From: Thermococcus chitonophagus
GTDB lineage: Archaea > Methanobacteriota_B > Thermococci > Thermococcales > Thermococcaceae
Reading direction: 5' to 3'
Assembly (NCBI RefSeq): GCF_002214605.1
Contig: NZ_CP015193.1
Span: 1-64,000 of the forward strand
DNA length: 64,000 bases
Every line of letters begins with the position of its first letter. Position 1 is the first letter of the stretch. Under the pieces are notes generated by a model, which saw nothing but the letters and a program-made list of their open reading frames with translations, searched no databases and was not told the origin of the DNA. A program made the translations under genes and the position numbers. Positions 29,721 to 37,936 of the stretch are shown here, in pieces.

Positions 29721-31236
29721 ATGGGTGACTTTGGGATTTTATCTCTATTGCCCCCATTAGTTGCTATAGGACTGGCAATATGGACGAAGAGAGTCGTGTT
29801 TGCTCTGTTTGCAGGTGTTTGGACAGGGGGATGGATGGTATCTAATTGGAATCCCATAGGAGGTCTCGTACAAACATTTGATTGGATTGTTAAGAACGCA
29901 ACTGATAGCTGGAATGCTACAATACTGATATTTGATTTCCTAATTGGTGCGGGCGTTGGATTAATATACAAGTCGGGCGGAGTCCATGCAGTAGCAAATG
30001 CCCTAACTAAGAGAATAAAGACTAGCAGAGATGCAACACTCCTTGGATGGCTCCTTGGAGTACTAGTGTTCTTTGATGACTACACAAACACAATAATAGT
30101 CGGAAACACTATGAGACCAATAACTGACAAGATGAGAGTTTCAAGAGAAATGCTCGCTTACATCGACGATTCAACTGCAGCACCAGTTGCAGGAATAGCC
30201 ATTGTCTCAACATGGATTGGATATGAACTTGGACTGATAGGAGACGCATTCAAGAAGCTTAACATTGATATGGGACCATATTATGCATGGCTCCACAGTG
30301 TCCCATATAGATTCTATTCAATCTTCGCAATAATCCTTGTGTTTATCGTAGCTTACACCCAGAGACACTATGGAGCAATGTTAAAGGCCGAAATGAGAGC
30401 TAGAACAACAGGAAAAGTAGTTAGGGATGGAGCAAAACCTCTAATGGCCACTGAAACTGATCTTGGTCAGCCCATAACGGAGAGAGGAAGTGTTCACTTC
30501 TTCGTATGGCCTATTTTGAGCCTTGTGTTTGTAACGCTATTTGGCCTTTACTACACGGGCAAATCTGCATGTGAAGGCACCTGTGGAGTGATGGACATAC
30601 TGGGAAACGCTGATTCAGCAACCTCCCTGCTATGGGGTTCTGCAGCGATGGTTCTCGTCGCACTGGCATTAGTTCTCTTCACAAAGACCATGACAGTTGA
30701 ACAAGCTGAGAGTGCAATAATACAGGGAATGAAGCAAATGATGATGGCTAATGTCATCCTGATTCTTGCATGGAGCATCAAGAGCGCAACTGACGCTGTC
30801 GGTACTGCAGATTATGTTGTTGGTCTAGCAGAAAGTGCAAAAGTTCCCGCAGGGTTAATTCCAATGATAATATTCTTGACAGCGATGTTCATCTCATTTA
30901 CAACAGGAACTAGTTGGGGAACCTTTGGAATACTAATGCCTATTGCGAGACCACTGCTCACCGATAAGCGATACGACAATCATGAGCTCAATGTTCTCGG
31001 GCTCGGATCATATTGACCACGTCACAACGCAAATACCATATGCAGTGACGGCCTCTTCAGTTGGTCTAGTACTCTACATTCTCTTTGCTGCAGGCATTAG
31101 AAGTCCAGTAATACTCCTTCCAATAGGCTTTGTCCTCCTTGTCCTAGCCTGGTACTTCCTCAGCGAGTGGTACGGCAAGAAGTACGGCATTCCCCACGGA
31201 AGGGTTCCAATATATCCAACGGAAATTTCGGAGTGA
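29721..31236 (+). pseudogene. nhaC: NhaC-family Na+/H+ antiporter, disrupted by internal deletion and frameshift
   Basis: ATG 29721 follows AGGAGGTGG. The first frame gives about 408 residues of an NhaC-type polytopic membrane protein ('FDDYTNTIIVGNTMRPITDK', 'TGTSWGTFGILMPIA'), then leaves the family and stops at 31016. The other frame carries the C-terminus from 30946: R-D-H-C-S-P-I-S-D-T-T-I-M-S-S ... 'DHIDHVTTQIPYA' to 31236. Intact homologues have some tens of residues between M-P-I-A and G-D-H-C-S-P, absent here. So a segment not a multiple of three is missing near 30946. Probably non-functional, or two fragments. Confidence 0.8.
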
Positions 31237-31278
31237 ACTTTTAAGTTTCCCTTTTCTATTTATCCTTAGGTGCAAATC

Positions 31279-31896
31279 ATGGGATTGCTTGAGGATAAGG
31301 CACTAGTCGAAGCTGCACTTTTCGTTGCCGGGAGGCCTCTAAGCGTTAAGGAGCTATCAAAAGCCCTCGGCATTAAATCCCTAGACTACCTTGAAAAGCT
31401 CATTGAACTTATAGCGAGTGAATACGCGGAAAGAAAGAGCGCAATAGAAGTCGTTAAGGTTGCAGGAGATAAGTGGGTCATGCAGGTAAAGCAGGAGTAT
31501 TCGCAGAGGGTCATACACTTAATGCCCAAGCCAGAACTCAGGGCTGGAGAGCTGAAAACCCTCGCACTAATTGCATATCTTCAACCAGTAGAGCAGAGCA
31601 AGATAATCAAGCTGAGGGGAAGTCAGGCTTATGAACACATAAGAAAGCTCCTCGAAATGGGCCTAATATACGCCGAACCCTACGAGAGGACAAAGCTTCT
31701 TGGGACTACAGAAAAATTCGCCGAACTCTATGGATTCCCAGAAAACGACCCCAAAATAATCCGAGAAGCCTTCAAGAAGGTTATTCACGCGGAATACGAG
31801 GATCTCGTTAAGAAGCTGGAAGAAACTGAGGGCCGAGAGAAGGATTCTACTACCAATTCTAGTACCACAGGCGAAAGTATTAAAAACCCCACTTAA
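31279..31896 (+). CDS. scpB: Segregation and condensation protein B (ScpB)
   Basis: 205 aa from ATG 31279 (AGGTG 6 nt before). Kleisin-complex winged-helix protein: 'LVEAALFVAGRPLSVKELSKAL' and second winged helix 'KTLALIAYLQPVEQSKIIKLRGSQAYEHIRKLLEMGLI' are typical. It would act with ScpA and SMC in chromosome folding. A disordered Ser/Thr tail ends the protein. Its position just before the three RPA genes suggests a DNA maintenance cluster. Confidence 0.9.
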   Translation: MGLLEDKALVEAALFVAGRPLSVKELSKALGIKSLDYLEKLIELIASEYAERKSAIEVVKVAGDKWVMQVKQEYSQRVIHLMPKPELRAGELKTLALIAYLQPVEQSKIIKLRGSQAYEHIRKLLEMGLIYAEPYERTKLLGTTEKFAELYGFPENDPKIIREAFKKVIHAEYEDLVKKLEETEGREKDSTTNSSTTGESIKNPT

Positions 31897-31921
31897 TTAA
31901 ATTATTGGAAAGGTGGTTATT

Positions 31922-32998
31922 ATGGTGGTGCTGACGAAAGAGAAGATCGTCGAGATCATCGAGAGGAAAACCGGAATGAGTAGAGAGGAAATTGAAGAAG
32001 AGATCAGGAAGATCATGGAAGAGGATCCTCTATTAAGCGAACAGGGAGCTGCAGCACTGCTAGCGGAAAGATTGGGGGTTGAGCTAATAGAAAAAGAAGA
32101 GGAGAGCCTCATGAAGATATCAGATCTTTACCCAGGAATGGATCCCAGGGAGGTAAACGTAGTAGGGAGAGTCCTAAAGAAGTATCCCCCCAGGGAGTAC
32201 ACCAAGAAGGACGGCTCAGTTGGAAGGGTTGCCAGTTTGATAATATACGACGACAGCGGAAGAGCAAGAGTAGTCCTGTGGGATTCAAAAGTCCTAGAGT
32301 ACTACAACAAGATAGAGGTCGGAGACATAATAAAGGTTCTCGATGCTCAGGTAAGAGAAAGCCTCTCTGGACTTCCAGAGCTACACATAAACTTTAGGGC
32401 AAGGGTTATCCTCAATCCAGAGGACCCCAGAGTTGATTCAATCCCGCCACTCGAGGAAGTGAGAATTGCCACGTACACGAGAAAGAAGATCAAAGATGTG
32501 GAAGCAGGAGACAGGTTCATAGAGCTTAGAGGGACAATAGCCAAAGTCTACAGGGTTCTAGTTTATGATGCATGCCCCGAGTGCAAGAGAAAAGTCGACT
32601 ACGATCCAGGAACAGAAACGTGGATATGCCCAGAGCACGGAGAAGTTGAGCCAATAAAGATCACGATTCTTGACTTTGGTCTCGATGATGGAACTGGCTA
32701 CATAAGGGTCACTCTCTTCGGTGACGATGCCGAAGAGCTACTGGGTGTCAGCCCAGAGGAAATTAGCGAGAAGATAAGGGAAATGGAAAGCATGGGAATG
32801 ACGATAAAAGAGGCAGCGAGAAAGTTAGCTGAGGAAGAGTTCTACAGGATAATAGGAAAGGAGATAGTGGTCAGAGGGAATGTGATAGAGGACAGGTTTC
32901 TGGGCTTAATTCTGAGGGCATCCTCCTGGGAGGACGTTGACTACAGGAGGGAAATAGAGAGGGTTAAGAGAGAGCTTGAAGAGCTGGGGGTGATGTAA
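31922..32998 (+). CDS. rpa41: Replication protein A 41-kDa subunit (RPA41)
   Basis: 358 aa from ATG 31922 (GTG three codons before lies in the ribosome site). Single-stranded DNA binding subunit of the archaeal heterotrimeric RPA. N-terminal helical domain (1-60), OB fold (about 65-170), a second OB region with a zinc finger 'CPECKRKVDYDPGTETWICPEH' (about 215-237) and 'DFGLDDGTGYIRVTLFGD'. Followed 1 bp later by RPA14. Confidence 0.95.
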   Translation: MVVLTKEKIVEIIERKTGMSREEIEEEIRKIMEEDPLLSEQGAAALLAERLGVELIEKEEESLMKISDLYPGMDPREVNVVGRVLKKYPPREYTKKDGSVGRVASLIIYDDSGRARVVLWDSKVLEYYNKIEVGDIIKVLDAQVRESLSGLPELHINFRARVILNPEDPRVDSIPPLEEVRIATYTRKKIKDVEAGDRFIELRGTIAKVYRVLVYDACPECKRKVDYDPGTETWICPEHGEVEPIKITILDFGLDDGTGYIRVTLFGDDAEELLGVSPEEISEKIREMESMGMTIKEAARKLAEEEFYRIIGKEIVVRGNVIEDRFLGLILRASSWEDVDYRREIERVKRELEELGVM

Positions 32999-32999
32999 A

Positions 33000-33362
33000 A
33001 TGGAGCAGCCAGTGAGAAGGAGAAAACCTGCTGTAGAGAGAAGGATAAGCGAGATTCGAGAAGATGACACTAGAGTTTCGCTCATCGGCAGGGTAATTAA
33101 GGTCGACAAGATGGAGTACATGTTCTGGCTTGACGATGGGACTGGGGTTGCTATAATTGAGAGCGAAGGAGAGCTGCCAAGGGTAGGCCAAGTTGTCAGA
33201 GTTATAGGGAGGATAATAAGGAACGAAGAGGGCATGCACATCTACGGTGAGATAATTCAAGACTTTAGCGATGCAGACTTAGAGGCCTTAGAAGAGATTA
33301 TGGAGTTAGAGAGGAAAGTTCTGCCGAAGTTAGAAAGAGAGCTTATGTGGTGGTCAGAATGA
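33000..33362 (+). CDS. rpa14: Replication protein A 14-kDa subunit (RPA14)
   Basis: 120 aa, a single OB fold: 'TRVSLIGRVIKVDKMEYMFWLDDGTGVAIIES' and 'VGQVVRVIGRIIRNEEGMHIYGEIIQD'. ATG one base after the RPA41 stop. Its stop overlaps the RPA32 start by 4 nt. Forms the trimerisation core with RPA32. Confidence 0.95.
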   Translation: MEQPVRRRKPAVERRISEIREDDTRVSLIGRVIKVDKMEYMFWLDDGTGVAIIESEGELPRVGQVVRVIGRIIRNEEGMHIYGEIIQDFSDADLEALEEIMELERKVLPKLERELMWWSE

Positions 33363-34171
33363 AGAAGAGAATGCCTGCTACTCGCGTTTATATTAAGGAC
33401 ATCCTGGAGGGATACTTCGTTAAGAGCGAGGGTGACTTTGAACCAAACTACCTGATAACCAAGGATGCAAGAAAAATATACAGGGCAAAAATCGTGGGAA
33501 CAGTGGTTAGGGAGCCCCTTATAGCTGAAGACGAGACCTACGGCAAGTTCCAGATAGATGACGGAACTGGGGTAATCTGGGTTCTTGGATTCAGAGATGA
33601 TACAAAGTTCGCCAAGCTCGTGAAGAAGGGTGACCTAGTGCAGGTGATAGGAAAGATAGCGGAGTGGAGAGATGACAAGCAGATACTTGTCGAGGGGGTG
33701 GCCAAAGTCCACCCGAACATGTGGATACTTCACCGCTACGAAACGCTCAAGGAAAAGGTCGAGCACATAAAGAAGGCCAAGATAGCCCTAGAGATATACA
33801 ACCAGTATGGGATCACTGCAAAGTCAAAGGTAATAGCCAAGAACAAGGGAATAGATGAGGAGCTACTTGAGACAATAGACGAGCTTTACGGCATAATGAT
33901 GGAGCAGAGAGCAATGGAGGAGCCAGTTGAAGAGCTACTCGAGGAGGAAGTTACCGAAGAGGAGATAAAAGAGGACAATGAGCTCTTAGAAGAAGTCAAG
34001 GAAGAGATACTCAAGATACTAAGACAGAAGAAAATTGCAGTATCACGGAAGTATTTGATGAAGAAACTTGGAAGCAAGTACGACGAGGAGGTCATAGAGG
34101 ACGCGATAGCGGAATTGCTGATCGATGGAGAGATATACGAACCAGAAACAGGGTACTACAAGTTGCTTTAG
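33359..34171 (+). CDS. rpa32: Replication protein A 32-kDa subunit (RPA32)
   Basis: 270 aa from ATG 33359, overlapping RPA14 (ATGA). OB fold at about 40-140 ('GKFQIDDGTGVIWVLGF', 'LVQVIGKIAEWRDDKQILVEGVAKV'), an acidic linker near 180-215 and a C-terminal winged helix (about 220-270) for protein contacts, as in eukaryotic RPA32. Third gene of the RPA operon. Confidence 0.95.
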   Translation: MKKRMPATRVYIKDILEGYFVKSEGDFEPNYLITKDARKIYRAKIVGTVVREPLIAEDETYGKFQIDDGTGVIWVLGFRDDTKFAKLVKKGDLVQVIGKIAEWRDDKQILVEGVAKVHPNMWILHRYETLKEKVEHIKKAKIALEIYNQYGITAKSKVIAKNKGIDEELLETIDELYGIMMEQRAMEEPVEELLEEEVTEEEIKEDNELLEEVKEEILKILRQKKIAVSRKYLMKKLGSKYDEEVIEDAIAELLIDGEIYEPETGYYKLL

Positions 34172-34216
34172 AAAACGTTAAGTAGAAGGAAGCACGAAAG
34201 ATAAAGGGTGAATGTA

Positions 34217-34870
34217 ATGGAGGAGAGCCAAGGAATGCAACTTGTCAATAAGTTCGTTATCTCCCTTCCCGAGGGGAAAATCCTCGGGTACGTCACCGAT
34301 ATAAACGTTGAAGTAACTGGGGATCAATACGTCTTCATATTTAAGATGAAAGCCCTCGAAAATATATCGAGGGGAGAGTTCCATTCAGGGATGTTCTCAT
34401 CAGAGAAGAAGATAAAGGTCAAGCCTTCCGATATAGTCAATGTTGGCCCTGACGTGATAATCCTTGGAGATGGCAAGGTTCCTCCCTTAAGGGAAATAGA
34501 GAGATTGGCCCAGATAGCCGAAGAATATAATAATATTGTCAAGGAGCTTGAAAAGAAGGAAGAGGAAATTAGGAAACTAAAATCAGAAAAAGAACAACTT
34601 GAGAGAGAACTAGAGGAGCTTAAGAGGAAGCTCAGAAGACTTGAAGTTCTCGAAGATGACTTTGATCACCTTAAAGAGCAATTACTCAAGCAGGAAGGAC
34701 AACTAGAGATGGCTAGGGAGTATATCAAACTACTTGAGGGAATAAGGCATGACATAGACAATATAAAGGCCAACGTTGAAACTTTGATCTCAGGATATCT
34801 AGAGGATGTAATGAGGAGAATAGTCAATGATGAGTTGAATGCAAGAGGGTTAAAGAAGACGCCAATCTAA
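34217..34870 (+). CDS. PRC-barrel-like domain fused to a long coiled coil
   Basis: 217 aa from ATG 34217. Residues about 10-95 form a beta-barrel with two repeats resembling PRC-barrels ('GKILGYVTDINVEV', 'VKPSDIVNVGPDVIILGD'). Residues about 100-170 are a strong heptad coiled coil ('VKELEKKEEEIRKLKSEKEQL...'), followed by a helical end. No signal or membrane segment. It lies 45 bp after RPA32, so it may be in the RPA operon. I do not know the function; a structural or DNA-maintenance partner is suggested by context. Convergent with Sec61-beta, 4-bp overlap. Confidence 0.7.
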   Translation: MEESQGMQLVNKFVISLPEGKILGYVTDINVEVTGDQYVFIFKMKALENISRGEFHSGMFSSEKKIKVKPSDIVNVGPDVIILGDGKVPPLREIERLAQIAEEYNNIVKELEKKEEEIRKLKSEKEQLERELEELKRKLRRLEVLEDDFDHLKEQLLKQEGQLEMAREYIKLLEGIRHDIDNIKANVETLISGYLEDVMRRIVNDELNARGLKKTPI

Positions 34871-35037
34871 CCGAATATCCTGGGACCAACCACGTGAAGA
34901 AGGATTTCGATCATGATGAACACTAGCACTAGAACTATTGCGCCCTTTGGACTTATTTTTACTGCCCTTGTGTCCTCGTCAAAGAACCTCATTAAACCTG
35001 CTCCCGTTGGTGGCAGAGTTGTCTTCTCCTTGGCCAT
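34867..35037 (-). CDS. secG: Preprotein translocase subunit Sec61-beta (SecG)
   Basis: 56 aa from ATG 35037, with AGGTGAG upstream. Sequence M-A-K-E-K-T-T-L-P-P-T-G-A-G-L-M-R-F-F-D-E-D then one C-terminal membrane helix (about 33-52) ending H-V-V-G-P-R-I-F-G: a standard archaeal Sec61-beta tail-anchored subunit of the SecYE translocon. An upstream ATG nine codons earlier would overlap the ribosome site. It shares a symmetric TATA (TTATATAAAAA) with the divergent H/ACA RNA. Confidence 0.93.
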   Translation of the reverse strand: MAKEKTTLPPTGAGLMRFFDEDTRAVKISPKGAIVLVLVFIMIEILLHVVGPRIFG

Positions 35038-35065
35038 GCTCTCACCTAGCCTCAAGCTAGTCAAA

Positions 35066-35078
35066 GTTATATAAAAAT
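35066..35078. promoter_or_regulatory. Shared TATA box between Sec61-beta and the H/ACA RNA
   Basis: TTATATAAAAA reads as a TATA box on both strands. On the plus strand it predicts a start near 35096, exactly the base of the RNA stem; on the minus strand it predicts a start near 35045, shortly before Sec61-beta. Confidence 0.6.
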
Positions 35079-35095
35079 CTTGCTAATTTTATTCC

Positions 35096-35171
35096 GCCCG
35101 GGGCAACCGCGGGGGAGGAGCTGAAGGATTAACCGAGCGATGACTCCCCTTCGCTCCCCCCGGGCACATGA
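35096..35171 (+). ncRNA. H/ACA box guide RNA with K-turn
   Basis: A GC-rich hairpin in an AT-rich gap. GCCCGGGG (35096-35103) pairs perfectly with CCCCGGGC (35158-35165), followed at once by ACA (35166-35168). Inside, GGGGAG (35112-35117) pairs with CTCCCC (35144-35149), leaving an internal loop of 104-111 (+35000) and 150-157 as the pseudouridylation pocket; it lies 15-16 nt from ACA as required. The upper part has CTGA (35121-35124) and GATGA (35139-35143), a K-turn/K-loop for L7Ae. A TATA lies 25 bp upstream and T-runs follow at 35177-35190. Predicted target pattern: AGCGAA-U-N-GCGG. The target is not confirmed. Confidence 0.82.
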
Positions 35172-35304
35172 AATCACTTTTCTTTTTTCAAAAATTTTTC
35201 TTTCCAAATTAGTAAGAAACAGTGTATCAATTATCAACATGATTGGGCCACTCTCAAGGACATTTATTTAACTTTAACTTTTAAAATATTTTATCATACT
35301 AGAA

Positions 35305-35340
35305 CTACATATGTAGAAAATAAAAAGTTATAAGTAGTTA
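35305..35340 (+). promoter_or_regulatory. Palindrome and TATA before the secreted-protein/ABC operon
   Basis: CTACATATGTAG at 35305-35316 is a perfect 12-bp palindrome. It is followed by AAAAAGTTATAAGTAG (about 35322-35337), a BRE/TATA candidate that would start transcription near 35358-35362, just before the first gene at 35369. The rest of the gap from 35171 to 35304 is AT-rich without other structure that I see. The palindrome is a likely operator for this operon. Confidence 0.5.
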
Positions 35341-35368
35341 GGTTGTATAATATTAAGGTGACTAAAAA

Positions 35369-35896
35369 ATGAATACTAAAACCAAATTACTACTCATAAT
35401 AATACTTGTGTTTGGAAGTATAGTCCCAATGAATTTCGTCATGGGATATGCACCTGTATCAGTTGCCATTCTAGGAAAATGGATCGATACGGCAGATGGT
35501 GTAACCTCTGCCAATATAGAGCTTACAGCCAGGTACGGGAGTGCGTACCTTACTTTCAAGGTGGTCATATCTGGAAAATATGGAGTCACCGCTGGAGCAG
35601 CATCAGGGTACAGTATAGCTCACCTTTCCAATGGAAAAGTAGCCGTTAGTCCAAAGTATCTCCTCCAAGTAAAAGCCAAAGAACTTGATGGACTTGAAAA
35701 GGATGTCAGATACTACAAGACATACTACTGGAAGAAAAAGGTCATGGAAAAAACTGACTATGGATACAGAGTCAATGCTGTAGCATATGTAAAAGTCGTC
35801 AGAAAAATTATACACAGCATCTGGAAAGACTACACAGAAGTGGTAATCTACAACCCCAATGTGGATGTTGGTGGCAGAGTTTATATTCATGAATAG
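35369..35896 (+). CDS. Secreted protein of unknown function, first gene of an ABC operon
   Basis: 175 aa. A signal peptide (K-T-K-L-L-L-I-I-I-L-V-F-G-S-I-V-P-M-N-F-V-M-G, cleavage near residue 26) is followed by a beta-rich, Cys-free mature domain of about 150 residues with a Gly/Ala-rich turn ('GVTAGAASGYS') and a basic, aromatic stretch ('VRYYKTYYWKKKVMEK'). No C-terminal anchor. I recognise no family. It leads a five-gene operon with two membrane proteins, a permease and an ATPase. It might be an exported effector or antimicrobial protein or an envelope component; this is inference. Confidence 0.65.
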   Translation: MNTKTKLLLIIILVFGSIVPMNFVMGYAPVSVAILGKWIDTADGVTSANIELTARYGSAYLTFKVVISGKYGVTAGAASGYSIAHLSNGKVAVSPKYLLQVKAKELDGLEKDVRYYKTYYWKKKVMEKTDYGYRVNAVAYVKVVRKIIHSIWKDYTEVVIYNPNVDVGGRVYIHE

Positions 35897-35907
35897 GGGG
35901 GATATTA

Positions 35908-36726
35908 TTGAAAAGAGCTGCGCTCGTCTTATTATTCTTTTTCTCAATCCTGATCATGGATAGTGTAATCGCTAATGAGGACTGCAGAATAACTGGATCT
36001 GTTTCAATAATTCCATTACGCCAAGTTGACTTGGATACCTATGAGACTGTTCCATATATAACTCCCAGAGGAGCTGGAAACACGAGATATGTAGGAGATA
36101 TTAAAATATTAAACTGCCAAGACCTAGGAAAGTCCGTAAACGTTTCTGTAGAGCTCTTCATAAGGGATTTTTCTGGATTTAACTTAACACAGAAAAAGTT
36201 TATAATTAACTTTATTGTGGACAGGGAGACTAATACCTTCAAGCTTAACAATACAAGGGTCCTATTTCCATTCTATATATTTGGGAATGGAAAGTTAGAA
36301 TTCAGGCCCTTCCACATTTTTGAGTTCCTTAAGGTTGAGAGAATGGAAAGAGCAGATGTATACCTAACAAATACCACCAAGATAGCAATTCCCAAACCAA
36401 TTGACATTATGTCAACTAGAGAGTTTACATATATTTTCTGTTACGGAACTCTCCTCCCATCAAGTAACACAACCTGTGATAGTCCAGTCAAGATAAAATA
36501 TGCAAACCTTCTAACAAAGCCACCATATGTCGTGGGTAGTGAGTTGCTTTATCCTAAAGACCCGTTTGGGATATATGAAGGGCCAGTTTTACTTGGGTTC
36601 GAAATCCAGCCTTCAGATGAAATCTTGAAATTTCTGGAAAGTGATACTTCGGAAAATGAAAGTGTGTTGTTAGGTCTTATTGTGTTACTTGGGGTAGGGC
36701 TCTTTATAGTAGCCAAGTCGAGGTGA
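35908..36726 (+). CDS. Membrane-anchored extracellular protein of unknown function
   Basis: 272 aa, TTG start after GGGGGGAT. A signal peptide (residues 1-22) leads a large outer domain with about six N-x-S/T glycosylation sites (N-V-S, N-L-T, N-N-T, N-T-T twice, N-E-S) and four cysteines that could form disulfides. A single C-terminal membrane helix (about 250-268) ends S-R. The topology is outside domain with a short inside tail. Next to the secreted protein and the ABC genes, it may be a receptor, processing or immunity factor. No family recognised. Confidence 0.65.
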   Translation: MKRAALVLLFFFSILIMDSVIANEDCRITGSVSIIPLRQVDLDTYETVPYITPRGAGNTRYVGDIKILNCQDLGKSVNVSVELFIRDFSGFNLTQKKFIINFIVDRETNTFKLNNTRVLFPFYIFGNGKLEFRPFHIFEFLKVERMERADVYLTNTTKIAIPKPIDIMSTREFTYIFCYGTLLPSSNTTCDSPVKIKYANLLTKPPYVVGSELLYPKDPFGIYEGPVLLGFEIQPSDEILKFLESDTSENESVLLGLIVLLGVGLFIVAKSR

Positions 36727-36731
36727 TAAAT

Positions 36732-37529
36732 ATGAAGCATGTAAGTCTAGAAATTAGTTCAAGCACTGGAATAATTGTCCTAATAATTTTAGCTCCTTCC
36801 TTACTCCTGTATCTCTCTTGGACTGCGTTTATTGACCTTAATCTTTCAGGAACAGGAATTGGTGGAGCTAAACTTTTGAAAACTGTCCCTCTAGCTGACG
36901 TTGAAGAAACCCTTGCTCAATTCGAGACTTCTCTAGCTCCATTTATTCAGGATGTCTCCACAGAGCAAGTGAAAGCATTTAACAGAGGAGTTAGAACGTC
37001 TCTCATAGGAGCTTTCCTTGTAACATCTGTTTTGACTGCACTAACTTTCGGGAAAGCATTGTCAACGGGCACAATAATTTACGATATAGGGCTAGTAAGA
37101 GACAAGAAGAAGGTGTTCTTTCATAGGATAGCTCCACTTATATTGTACTCTTTCTTTCTATCCTCTATACTGACCATAGGGCTCGCAGCGATATTTCCCC
37201 TTACGGGAGTTAAAGCCCTGAAGTCTAATCTTGTGCTCTTGCTTTTGGTAATGGCCCTCTCCTCTCTTTGGGGAGTTTTCCTTTCTGCAACATTGAGTGC
37301 TACATCTAGGGAGTATGCGTATTCGATTCTAGTGTCTTTTTTAGTAGCTAGTATCTTCCTTACGTCAGAGAACGTTGGTGACCTTGTTTTCCCCTTCTTC
37401 AGACTACTCGCTTGGTCATCAACCTCAGGACAAATACCCCTCGGAAAATGGGGATTAATTGGGACGACTTTGTTTGCAGTGTCTCCAGCTTTGTCCTTAA
37501 AAGCATTTGAAAGGGGGGATTACTATTGA
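36732..37529 (+). CDS. ABC-2-like membrane permease of the secreted-protein operon
   Basis: 265 aa from ATG 36732 (GAGGTGAT upstream). Six membrane segments: one at about 11-30, then after an outer loop rich in acidic residues, five more from about 95 onward. 'GTIIYDIGLVRDKKKVFFHR' between helices 2 and 3 resembles the cytoplasmic coupling region of ABC-2 permeases. It pairs with the ATPase at the end of the operon. It is strongly diverged from familiar families. Confidence 0.65.
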   Translation: MKHVSLEISSSTGIIVLIILAPSLLLYLSWTAFIDLNLSGTGIGGAKLLKTVPLADVEETLAQFETSLAPFIQDVSTEQVKAFNRGVRTSLIGAFLVTSVLTALTFGKALSTGTIIYDIGLVRDKKKVFFHRIAPLILYSFFLSSILTIGLAAIFPLTGVKALKSNLVLLLLVMALSSLWGVFLSATLSATSREYAYSILVSFLVASIFLTSENVGDLVFPFFRLLAWSSTSGQIPLGKWGLIGTTLFAVSPALSLKAFERGDYY

Positions 37530-37936
37530 AAATGAGCATTAAAAAAGCTTTCTTGATATCAACTATACTCTTCATACTGGCGCTATCAAGTCTCTTTTAC
37601 CATGCATCTAACAAAATCGTGGAAGTACAATTTCTTACTTTTAACGACGAAAATCAAAATCTTTACTCCGTTTGCATGGAAGAAGTTATTCTTCCTTTCG
37701 CCGGAAAGTACAGAATAGAGGGGACTAATGTTACAGTCTTTACCGCAGAAGGCAGATTTAATAAGAATTTCAGCACAAGTATTCGTGCCGTCGGAGTAGT
37801 AGCAGTCATAAAGAATAAGGGAAAAACCGCCATCATGCTGAAACCTGAAATAGAGTTTCCGCTGTTCTACGTGATATTAGTATTAATTGCAGGAGGGGGG
37901 ACGACATATGCTCTTAGAGTGTTCAAACTTGAGTAA
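37526..37936 (+). CDS. Small two-helix membrane protein of the operon
   Basis: 136 aa; TTG 37526 or ATG 37532 as start. An N-terminal membrane helix (about 8-26), a short outer domain (about 30-108) with two glycosylation sites and one Cys, and a C-terminal helix (about 112-128). Overlaps the permease by 4 nt and the ATPase by 29 nt, so it is a coupled member of the transporter. Function unknown; possibly an accessory subunit. Confidence 0.6.
   Translation: MKMSIKKAFLISTILFILALSSLFYHASNKIVEVQFLTFNDENQNLYSVCMEEVILPFAGKYRIEGTNVTVFTAEGRFNKNFSTSIRAVGVVAVIKNKGKTAIMLKPEIEFPLFYVILVLIAGGGTTYALRVFKLE

Noticed and set aside
29530-29757. N-terminal extension of the RaSEA-like gene
   Set aside because: Low-complexity, overlaps the nhaC start region and its promoter; a TATA lies inside it.
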